From positions 1-20,941 of the forward strand of contig CAXXOZ010000005.1 in assembly GCA_963676435.2 (NCBI GenBank): 20,941 nucleotides of DNA. Reading direction: 5' to 3'. The stretch is from CAXXOZ01 sp963676435. GTDB taxonomy: Bacteria > Bacillota > Clostridia > Lachnospirales > Lachnospiraceae. Below are positions 1-6,262 of this stretch, piece by piece. The notes beneath the pieces were generated by a model. That model made no database searches. It saw only the letters and a program-made list of their open reading frames with translations, and had not been told where the DNA came from. The translations under genes and the position numbers were made by a program. The number at the start of each line of letters is the position of its first letter. The first letter of the stretch is position 1.

Positions 1-873
1 TCCGATTCCTCGGTGATGCCTCTTCTCCAGACTCTGCCGCAGACCTCCCGTTACTCCTTCTCCCTCGGGGGATATGGATCGTTTTATGCCTTTACCCTCA
101 ATGCTGCAGAGTTTTCGGATACCCTTTCCTCTCTGGGCCGGGACGATGATCTGGAGGCGGGAGGAAGCGTGAGAATTGTCAACGGGAGTCTCTCGTTTCC
201 GCTGAAGGTTCTGCACAGAGATATGACGGCCCTGATCTCTTTCGGAGGAGGACGCTTCGCAAGGGAGGACTACTCCCTGAACAACCTTTACCTGCAGGGC
301 GCTCTCTCTTACTCCCTGTTCCGGGAGAGACAGAGACGGGGAGGCCTTCTCAGCTGGGCCCCTCTTCAACTTCAGACCGGGATAGCCTATGGGTATCAGA
401 ATCTGGGAGCCCGCTATGATCTTGATCCCGTGAGTGAAAGTCTCACCGTGGATCCCGACGGTCCGGGTCCTCTCGGAGAACAGGCTGTGACCCTCTCGGT
501 AGACCCGGAAGTCGATGTCTCCTTAAGATCCCGGATCACGGCTCTCAGTTTTACTGCCGCTACGGGGCTGCGGTTTCTTGACGGCCTGCATCTTGTCCTG
601 GGAGCGGGATGTCATTTCGCTTCGGGCCGGACGGCAATCAGCGTGGAGGGCGATGACGAGATTGATGTAGGCGGATACCTGAAAGATCATGTGGACGACA
701 GCGGCTCCGTTTCCGTCTCAGGAGACGTCAGCGGTTCTTCTCCCGAAAGACTGATGGGGTATTTCTTCTCGGACATTCAATTTGATATCAGTGCCCTGTT
801 TATCAATATCCCCATCCTCTATACCCCTTACGCCGGGGTGGCCGGAGGGATCTCTCTGGGAGTCAGGTTATGA
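1..873 (+). CDS. Outer-membrane beta-barrel-like protein, 5' end outside window
   Basis: The frame is open from base 1 and the first Met codons (GTG at 13, ATG at 16) have no ribosome binding site, so the true start lies upstream. The 290 visible residues have no cytoplasmic enzyme motif. They alternate short polar/aromatic segments with Gly-rich turns, as in outer-membrane barrels, for example SRYSFSLGGYGSFYAF near the start and PYAGVAGGISLGVRL at the very C terminus, which resembles a closing beta strand. The middle holds acidic, Asp/Ser/Val-rich stretches that could be surface loops. Its TGA overlaps the ATG of the OmpA-domain gene (ATGA), so the two are translationally coupled and probably act together in the envelope. 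I do not recognise the family; the outer-membrane role is inferred from composition and partner. Confidence 0.6.
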   Translation, partial: SDSSVMPLLQTLPQTSRYSFSLGGYGSFYAFTLNAAEFSDTLSSLGRDDDLEAGGSVRIVNGSLSFPLKVLHRDMTALISFGGGRFAREDYSLNNLYLQGALSYSLFRERQRRGGLLSWAPLQLQTGIAYGYQNLGARYDLDPVSESLTVDPDGPGPLGEQAVTLSVDPEVDVSLRSRITALSFTAATGLRFLDGLHLVLGAGCHFASGRTAISVEGDDEIDVGGYLKDHVDDSGSVSVSGDVSGSSPERLMGYFFSDIQFDISALFINIPILYTPYAGVAGGISLGVRL

Positions 874-2141
874 CTCGGGCCCGCCGTACCGCCGCTGTCC
901 TGATTGTCCTGATTGTCACCGTGATGGAAGCCGCGGGGGAAGTTTATCCTTGGAAGAGTTATTCCCTTGAGCCCGATTTTTCCTCGTCCCTGGTAAGTTC
1001 TCCCGGAGACGGGGGGTGGGGAGGTCTTCTGGAGACAGGGCTTTCGGTAAAGGACCTCGTTCCGAATCTCCGTTTTACCCTCTCCGGGGGATACGGTTTC
1101 CTCAATGTCGATGACAGGGTCATTCATATCCCGACCCTGTCTGCTCTGGGCGGGGTGAGACTGCTTTCCCGCGGCCCCTTCAGCGTCTGGCCCCGGGGCG
1201 GTCTGCAGCTCAACGGGCCTGTCCGGGACGGAGAGTTCTCTTTCAGTCCCGCTCTCCGATGCGGTGTCCTCACGGACCTCCGTCTCTGGAAACGGAACTA
1301 TCTCCAGATGACCCTGGAAGCCCTGCTGCCTCTGCAGGGAAGTCTGAATCCGGCATTTTCCCTGGGCATAGGGATAAAGCACAGCCTGCCTCTCCTGATT
1401 GACCTTCCCCCGGCCGATCTGAGGCTGAATGTGGCCCCCTCTCCCTTTTCCCCCGATGGCGACGGACAGGATGATATCCTGCAAATCAGAATCCCCTCTC
1501 GTTATCCCCGGTCCTTCAGGTCCTGGCATCTGACGGTCCAGACGGCCCGGGGAAACGTCCTCTGGGAAAGGGGAGGAGAGGGTGCGCCGCCGGATGCCTT
1601 TGAATGGGACGGATACGGTCCTTCCGGGCTCCTGGTCTCCTCGGCGGAAGACTATACGGTTGTCGCGGAGGGCGTGGACCTTCTGGGAAACAGGATGGAA
1701 CGGCGCGTTCCGTTTGTAACGGATATCTTTGTCTATGAGGAGAGGGGAAGGTTGAAAATTCGTGTCCCGGGAATCCTCTTTCCTCCGAACTCTACGGACT
1801 TTACTCTCCTCTCGGAGGAGGAAAGGCGGAAAAACCGGGAGGTCATCGCCAGGGTGGCGGAAACTCTGAAGAAATTTCCGGAATACAGAATCAGGATTGA
1901 GGGGCACGGCAATCTGATGAGCTGGGATGCCTCCGACAGAGGGGCCCTGGAACAGCAGAACGAGTTGATCCCCCTGTCCCGGGGGAGGGCTGCCGAGGTC
2001 CGGCGGATCCTGGTACAGCACGGTATCTCCTTCCGCCGGGTCGATGTCGCCGGTATGGGAGGGGCCTATCCCCTCGTCCCCTTCGGAGACGAGGAGGCCA
2101 GATGGATGAACCGCAGGGTGGAGTTTATTCTTCTGAAATAG
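870..2141 (+). CDS. Exported protein with FlgD/Ig-like segment and C-terminal OmpA domain
   Basis: This 423-residue protein starts at the ATG that overlaps the upstream stop codon. Residues 1-23 form a signal peptide (Arg-rich start, then AVLIVLIVTVMEAAG). Residues about 40-180 are Gly/Leu-rich and barrel-like, resembling the upstream protein. At about 189-202 there is APSPFSPDGDGQDD, the motif seen at the start of FlgD-type and gliding-associated Ig-like domains, followed by a beta-rich region to about 300. Residues about 310-423 are an OmpA-like peptidoglycan-binding domain, with RIRIEGHGN, SRGRAAEVRRIL and a terminal NRRVEFILLK. It probably anchors the outer membrane or a surface complex to peptidoglycan. 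Its 3' end overlaps the convergent gene by 17 bases. The OmpA domain call is strong; the specific role is unknown. Confidence 0.8.
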   Translation: MTRARRTAAVLIVLIVTVMEAAGEVYPWKSYSLEPDFSSSLVSSPGDGGWGGLLETGLSVKDLVPNLRFTLSGGYGFLNVDDRVIHIPTLSALGGVRLLSRGPFSVWPRGGLQLNGPVRDGEFSFSPALRCGVLTDLRLWKRNYLQMTLEALLPLQGSLNPAFSLGIGIKHSLPLLIDLPPADLRLNVAPSPFSPDGDGQDDILQIRIPSRYPRSFRSWHLTVQTARGNVLWERGGEGAPPDAFEWDGYGPSGLLVSSAEDYTVVAEGVDLLGNRMERRVPFVTDIFVYEERGRLKIRVPGILFPPNSTDFTLLSEEERRKNREVIARVAETLKKFPEYRIRIEGHGNLMSWDASDRGALEQQNELIPLSRGRAAEVRRILVQHGISFRRVDVAGMGGAYPLVPFGDEEARWMNRRVEFILLK

Positions 2142-2475
2142 CCTGTTCCATCCGACTCTGTCTGCGGCGGTCCAGAAAGGAATCGGTGAAGACGGTGAAG
2201 ACGGCCGTGCTGATGAGGCAGGCTCCCGTCAGGGCCAGGTCCCTTTGAAAGCTCCCGTCCGGATCTCCTGTCAAACCGTGTGTAACAGCGGCGCCTGCGG
2301 TTATCAGAGAGAGGGTGATCCCGGCGGCAACACCGGTCCCGGATACAATCAGCCCCGTCCTGTCGGTCAGGTCCTCCGGCAGGTAGCTTGTGAGGGGGCG
2401 TTCCGTGGGAGGGGGCGGGTCAAAGTCGAATTTGTCCCGCCCCTCTTCCGCAGACAGAGGGCCCGCCTGAGACAT
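2125..2475 (-). CDS. Small membrane/exported protein, start uncertain
   Basis: The frame encodes 116 residues from the first in-frame ATG (2475), but the codons just before it (up to about 2500) read SALFLLVLALMSQAGPLSA followed by Glu-Glu, which is a good signal peptide with an Ala-x-Ala-type cleavage site. No ATG, GTG or TTG exists between the upstream in-frame stop near 2543 and that stretch, although a Shine-Dalgarno-like GGGGAGGG lies just before it. The start is therefore either non-canonical or destroyed by an indel. The mature part has an acidic Pro-rich segment and two hydrophobic segments (LIVSGTGVAAGITLSLITAG and ALTGACLISTAVFTVF), ending in a charged Arg-rich tail. Family not recognised. 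It converges on and overlaps the OmpA-domain gene. Confidence 0.55.
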   Translation of the reverse strand: MSQAGPLSAEEGRDKFDFDPPPPTERPLTSYLPEDLTDRTGLIVSGTGVAAGITLSLITAGAAVTHGLTGDPDGSFQRDLALTGACLISTAVFTVFTDSFLDRRRQSRMEQAISEE

Positions 2476-2560
2476 TAGGGCCAGAACCAGGAGGAAAAGT
2501 GCCGACCCTCCCCGGGGGACGCTGGTATCGACGATGGGTCAAACTGAGTATCATTCTTTA

Positions 2561-2589
2561 AATCTAAGCCATTCACATCGATTTTCCAA
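2561..2589 (-). promoter_or_regulatory. Predicted promoter for the small membrane protein
   Basis: On the minus strand a -35 TTGGAA (2589-2584) and a -10 TAGATT (2566-2561) are separated by exactly 17 bases. The promoter points at the 2125-2475 gene and physically overlaps the opposing promoter at 2572-2600, so the two units are probably mutually exclusive or co-regulated. Confidence 0.45.
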
Positions 2590-2600
2590 TGGGTTATACT
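2572..2600 (+). promoter_or_regulatory. Predicted promoter for the PilZ gene
   Basis: A -35 TTCACA (2572-2577, five of six matches to consensus) and a -10 TATACT (2595-2600) are 17 bases apart. The predicted transcript start, about 2607, leaves a leader of about 75 bases before the GGAGGAGG ribosome binding site and the ATG at 2682. Confidence 0.6.
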
Positions 2601-2681
2601 TCATTCATATGTACCCCATGATGAGGACGGGTTGATTCTGCCCCGGCCTGACATCGTAGTGTCTTTTCCCGGAGGAGGAAT

Positions 2682-3459
2682 ATGGATCAGCAAGCGGATT
2701 TTCAGGGCAAGAAAATTGTATTTACCTATCCGTCGGAACTGGTCCGCGGACCTCTTATGGACCTCCTTACGGAACGGGAGTATGAGGTTTATATCCTCAA
2801 GGAACATGAGAAAATCCCCAATATTTACAAAGGCCAGTCCGAATGCCGTTTTTTTTCTGAATATCGATACCGCCTTGAATGAAGCGGAGTGGCAGGTCTA
2901 TATCAGGGAACTGAACAGTCGGTGTCCGGGCATATCTCTGGGAATCCTGTCTTTCCGGATCACCGAGCAGAATCAGATGCAGCACTATCTTCTGGAACTG
3001 GGAATCAGCTGTGGTTTTATACAGCTGAAACAGGGCGCCAAGGTGGCGGGAGAGATGATGCTGAAGGTCCTGGCCGCCAACGAGGTCAAAGGCCGCCGGA
3101 AGTATCTGCGGTATCAGTGTGGCAATGATGACCGGACGGTGGTCCGCTTTTCTGCGGGAGGAGAGGATATGACCGGGAAAATCCAGGATATCAGCTCCGT
3201 CGGGATGTCCTGCTTTCTGGACTCCGATGCCCCTCTGGTTAAAAACCAGCTGGTACGGAACATGCAGCTCCGCCTGAAGGGTGTTATCGTCAGCTGTGAC
3301 GCTATTCTGATGGGAACGCGTAAGGCTGCGGGACAGGGGCTCCTCTATGTTTTTCTTTTCAGGATGGATTCCCTGGACAAGATGAAAACCCGTATCCGCT
3401 CCTATATCTATGCCTCCTTTCAGAAGCAGTTCAATCATGACTTCAGTCTGTCCGATTAG
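2682..3459 (+). CDS. PilZ-domain (cyclic-di-GMP receptor-like) protein, frameshifted at a T8 tract
   Basis: The start is ATG 2682, preceded by GGAGGAGG. The first frame gives about 55 residues (KKIVFTYPSELVRGPLMDLL...) and then stops at 2880-2882. The remaining protein is in the +1 frame from about 2842, reading FFLNIDTALNEAEWQVYI onward. Removing one T from the run at 2849-2856 joins them into one 258-residue protein. The N-terminal half looks like a receiver-like alpha/beta domain; I cannot identify phosphorylation residues with confidence. The C-terminal half (from RRKYLRY) has the PilZ layout: an Arg-rich entry and a DISSVGMSCFL motif, the counterpart of D/NxSxxG, which binds cyclic di-GMP in this family. 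Its likely role is signal output for the diguanylate cyclase system encoded downstream. The break may be a sequencing error or real slippage. Confidence 0.75.
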
Positions 3460-3489
3460 AAAAGGATGAGAAAAAAAAGAAGATATTTC

Positions 3490-3518
3490 TTGCGCCGATT
3501 CTTCTGCGGTTATATATT
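3490..3518 (+). promoter_or_regulatory. Predicted promoter of the leader-peptide unit
   Basis: A -35 TTGCGC (3490-3495) and a -10 TATATT (3513-3518) are separated by exactly 17 bases, in an AT-rich patch unlike the surrounding coding DNA. Transcription would start near 3525, giving a leader of about 45 bases with a strong AAGGAG. Confidence 0.6.
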
Positions 3519-3568
3519 ATAAATAGGTTCGCAAGACCAAAAACTGAACGTTAAGGAGTTATATAATT

Positions 3569-3622
3569 ATGAATGATGAGAGTAGTCCGACAATTTCTAT
3601 AGCTTCTTTTTACCCATATTAA
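3569..3622 (+). CDS. 17-residue leader peptide or small protein
   Basis: ATG 3569 is preceded by TTAAGGAG (3551-3558), a near-perfect ribosome binding site about 10 bases upstream. The ORF encodes MNDESSPTISIASFYPY and stops at TAA 3620-3622. It sits alone between a good promoter and a strong terminator. The last residues (Phe-Tyr-Pro-Tyr) are clustered aromatic/proline codons, as in amino-acid-sensing leaders or arrest peptides, but they are too few to name the amino acid sensed. It is probably a regulatory leader for the operon beginning at 3754. The alternative is a free-standing small protein. I know of no named homologue. Confidence 0.5.
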   Translation: MNDESSPTISIASFYPY

Positions 3623-3639
3623 AAACGGGTTTCTTTTGA

Positions 3640-3664
3640 GACCTGAAAGGGCCTGAGGTCCTTT
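3640..3664 (+). promoter_or_regulatory. Possible competing stems between leader ORF and terminator
   Basis: Two short stems compete here: GACCT (3640-3644) with AGGTC (3656-3660), and AAAGG (3646-3650) with CCTTT (3660-3664). They interlock and cannot form together. This is the geometry of an attenuator switch, but each stem is only five base pairs, so the reading is tentative. Confidence 0.25.
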
Positions 3665-3671
3665 GGAAAAG

Positions 3672-3703
3672 AAAAAGCACAGTTGGTTCTGTGCTTTTTT
3701 TTT
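3672..3703 (+). terminator. Intrinsic terminator after the leader ORF
   Basis: AAAAAGCACAG (3672-3682) pairs with CTGTGCTTTTT (3689-3699) around a six-base loop TTGGTT and runs into nine Ts (3695-3703). It lies 50 bases before the start of the next gene, with no convincing promoter in between, so it should control read-through into that operon. Confidence 0.85.
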
Positions 3704-3753
3704 GTCATTCGTCCTTTGATGGTGATCAGGACGAAATTGTACAAGGAAATGAG

Positions 3754-4374
3754 ATGAACTGGGATAAATTAAAAATGGTGGAGAGGAATTTTCTGGACAG
3801 GTATCCTGACGGATTTATGGATCCCGAGATGGTAGCCGTCTCCCAAAAGCATAAACCCGAGAAGATGACAGCCATGGCCCGGGAGTTCTTCTGTGAGGAC
3901 GGTTTTTCAAGCACGGAAAAACTAATGGAGCATCTGATAAAGATGGTGAGTGCCTCCTCCATGGTCTCTGTTTTTGAAAAACCGAGGTTCCGGGATTTTG
4001 TCAGGTCCCTGAACAGCCGGGAAAAAGAGTGTATGAGCGATGCCCTGTACGAATTCCTGTACGGGGAGGAAGAGAAGGGATTTAACGGCTACCGTGATGT
4101 TCTGGCTATGGGGAAACTGGCGAAGTGGACCCTGATGACAGTGGTACCGGCTTATCTCAGACCTCAAACGGAGGTCTTTATCAAACCCATGACAACCAAA
4201 GGGATCCTGAAAACCTTCGCGATCGCGGAGATGGTTTATCAACCTCGTCCCTATTATGAGTTCTATACGGCTTATCGGCAGCTGATTAACGAGATGAAAA
4301 CGAAGGTATCGCCCTCTCTCTCGCCGACAAATGCCGCTTTCTCGGGATTTTTAATGATGAGCATAGGAGAATAA
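3754..4374 (+). CDS. Conserved-looking protein of unknown function
   Basis: The start is ATG 3754, with AAGGAA ten bases upstream; the frame is open further back but that part runs into the terminator. The 206-residue protein begins MNWDKLKMVERNFLDRYP and is mostly alpha-helical and soluble, without signal peptide or membrane segment. It has a helical N-terminal part with RYPDGFMDPEM, a central REKECMSDALYEFLYGEEE segment and a C-terminal MVYQPRPYYEFYTAYRQLI. I recognise no catalytic motif. Its stop codon is three bases from the start of the MYG1-family gene, so the two are one operon, probably governed by the leader and terminator just upstream. The shared operon suggests a functional link to the hydrolase. 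Confidence 0.7.
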   Translation: MNWDKLKMVERNFLDRYPDGFMDPEMVAVSQKHKPEKMTAMAREFFCEDGFSSTEKLMEHLIKMVSASSMVSVFEKPRFRDFVRSLNSREKECMSDALYEFLYGEEEKGFNGYRDVLAMGKLAKWTLMTVVPAYLRPQTEVFIKPMTTKGILKTFAIAEMVYQPRPYYEFYTAYRQLINEMKTKVSPSLSPTNAAFSGFLMMSIGE

Positions 4375-4377
4375 TTT

Positions 4378-5262
4378 ATGAGTTACAGGATTATCACGCA
4401 TGACGGAAAGGCTCACATGGACGAACTGACGGCTTCCGCCTTTCTGGTCCTGGCCCTGGGGGAACAGCCTGAGGAAATACTGAGAATCGATTCCCGGGAG
4501 GCGGGACGGATGGTGCGTGAAAATGAGATAGGAGAGAACGACTGGGTTCTGGACTGCGGAATGGTCCATGATCCCGGCAGGAGGTTGTTCGATCACCATC
4601 AGGACGGGGAGATTCCGTCCACCGTTGTTCTGGTGTTTGAACACTTTTTCCCCGAACTGGTCGATTCCAGGCTGCATGAGGATGTCGTTCTCCTGTCCCG
4701 AGTGGATACCCGGGGACTTCGAAGCCTGAACGATTATGAAACCCTGGACGAGAGCCTGTCCTACTGGTCTTTTTCCCAGAAACTGCTGTTAAAAGGGTTT
4801 GAAATACGGCCCTCTGACTCTCTGGCCCTTGTCTGCGAAGCCCTGAAAGACAGAATCGAGTTTGAAGAAAAACGCCAGGAAGCCCTGCAATGGCTTAAGG
4901 GAGAGGGGCGGATCGAAGTTGTGGAGCTGGGAGGGGAGCGAGTCCTGAACTATCTTGTGCCGCCCCCCGCTGGTATGGCCTCGGCCCTCCGTTCGGCGGA
5001 CAAGGAGCTGGTGGATGAACTCGAGATTGCTGCCGTGTGTTCCTACGATGAGGAAGTTCCTGAGGAGCGTTCCCTTTTCAGGACGGCCTGGGGACAGGAT
5101 ATCCTGGACTTTACCCTATGTACTCCAGCTAAGACCCTGTTCTGTCATCCCGGCGGGTTTCTGCTGAAATTCCTGGAGGAAGGGCCGGAGGAGTGGAAAA
5201 CCCTTTTTACGACGTCCCTCAGAAAAGAGGGTGGTTTATCAGGAGGGGAATCAGATAATTGA
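4378..5262 (+). CDS. MYG1-family metal-dependent phosphohydrolase (DHH-like)
   Basis: This 294-residue protein has the signature of the MYG1/UPF0160 family, related to DHH phosphoesterases. ITHDGKAHMDE (residues 6-16) carries the first metal-binding His/Asp set, DCGMVHDP (59-66) the next Asp, and FDHHQD (71-76) the DHH motif; a later RVDTRG supplies another Asp. Family members act as 3'-5' RNA exonucleases or related phosphohydrolases; the substrate here is not known. The start ATG 4378 uses GGAG inside the end of the upstream gene. The 3' end overlaps the convergent permease gene by 44 bases. The family call is good; the exact reaction is uncertain. Confidence 0.8.
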   Translation: MSYRIITHDGKAHMDELTASAFLVLALGEQPEEILRIDSREAGRMVRENEIGENDWVLDCGMVHDPGRRLFDHHQDGEIPSTVVLVFEHFFPELVDSRLHEDVVLLSRVDTRGLRSLNDYETLDESLSYWSFSQKLLLKGFEIRPSDSLALVCEALKDRIEFEEKRQEALQWLKGEGRIEVVELGGERVLNYLVPPPAGMASALRSADKELVDELEIAAVCSYDEEVPEERSLFRTAWGQDILDFTLCTPAKTLFCHPGGFLLKFLEEGPEEWKTLFTTSLRKEGGLSGGESDN

Positions 5263-6211
5263 TTCCGAAGTAGAGTCCGGGGACGGCGGGGATGAGGAAA
5301 AGCATCGTCGCCACCAAACCGGCGTTTCCATAGTCTTCATCCAGGCCGTAGAGTCCGGGGAGGATGGCGGATAGGAATCCCGTGGGCATGAAACAGAGGA
5401 TGAAGACGGTCTTCAAAGGAAGCCCGTTCTGTATCCCCCCCAGCCCCAGGGCCCAGGCAAGGAAGCTTATGGTTCCGGCGACAACGATGTAGCGGATAAA
5501 GAACACGCTGCCCAGAGATTCCGCATGTTTCATGATGCCCCGGAAGTCAAATCCCAGTCCGATGGAACAGAGCAGACTGAAGGAGATCACGGGGACCATA
5601 ATACTATTGAAGGTTGTGTAGAATGCCGGTCGCGGAAGCCCTGTTATATTGAGGGCCAGGCCGGCAATCATAGCGCTTGTAGCGAAGATTACGAAAGGAT
5701 CTTTGAGGACCCGGCGTAAGCTTCCGCTTTCCTTTTTATGGTATTTCCCGAAACGGGAAGCCATGGGAAAGCCGATGGCATAGTACATGAATTCTTCAAA
5801 CATCTTGTAGAAGGAGAGGAAAATAAAACCGGGCTCCCCCAGCAGGGCATAGACGACAAGGGCCCCCAGAGAGCCTATGTTGGAGTAAAAACAGAGGCAG
5901 AAATGGCTGCCTTTCCGCGGATTCTCCATCCCGGCTCTTCGGGAATAGAGAAGAGAGAGCGTCCCTCCCAGGACGATGGCGGTAATTTCAAGAAAGGGAA
6001 GGGATATAATCTTCAGGTCTTCCAGGGGAAGGGCCCAGATGGCCCCCAGGATGGCGATCGGGTTGATGATCAGAAGAGCCAGCTGCTGCAAGCGTCGTCT
6101 GATCAGCGGGATATCCTCTTCGCGCTGTTTTCTTCTGACCAGTTTTTTTATACCGATCCCGGAGAACAGACCGATGGGTATGAGAAAAATCGAGATAACG
6201 AATCGCAGCAT
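5219..6211 (-). CDS. AEC (auxin efflux carrier)-type permease
   Basis: The protein has 330 residues, highly hydrophobic, with about nine to ten membrane segments in two halves, as expected for the AEC branch of the BART transporter superfamily. It begins with a membrane helix (FVISIFLIPIGLFSGIGI). The central Asn-containing FYSNIGSLGALVVYALLG and the later FMPTGFLSAILPGLYGLDEDYG match the broken-helix regions of this family. Such carriers export or import small organic anions; the substrate cannot be read from sequence. ATG 6211 has AAGGA eight bases upstream. It follows the GGDEF-EAL gene by 51 bases on the same strand and probably shares its transcript, which is an unexplained pairing of signalling and transport. 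Confidence 0.8.
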   Translation of the reverse strand: MLRFVISIFLIPIGLFSGIGIKKLVRRKQREEDIPLIRRRLQQLALLIINPIAILGAIWALPLEDLKIISLPFLEITAIVLGGTLSLLYSRRAGMENPRKGSHFCLCFYSNIGSLGALVVYALLGEPGFIFLSFYKMFEEFMYYAIGFPMASRFGKYHKKESGSLRRVLKDPFVIFATSAMIAGLALNITGLPRPAFYTTFNSIMVPVISFSLLCSIGLGFDFRGIMKHAESLGSVFFIRYIVVAGTISFLAWALGLGGIQNGLPLKTVFILCFMPTGFLSAILPGLYGLDEDYGNAGLVATMLFLIPAVPGLYFGINYLIPLLINHPLF

Positions 6212-6262
6212 AATGCAGTCCTTATTGGGTCTTTGGAGAAAACCGGTTGATCAGATCCCCTC

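Noticed and set aside
828..2021. 397-codon minus-strand ORF opposite the OmpA-domain gene
   Set aside because: Its protein is Pro/Arg/Gly-rich without domains, there is no ribosome binding site, and the opposite strand has a clear OmpA domain. It is a shadow of GC-rich coding DNA.
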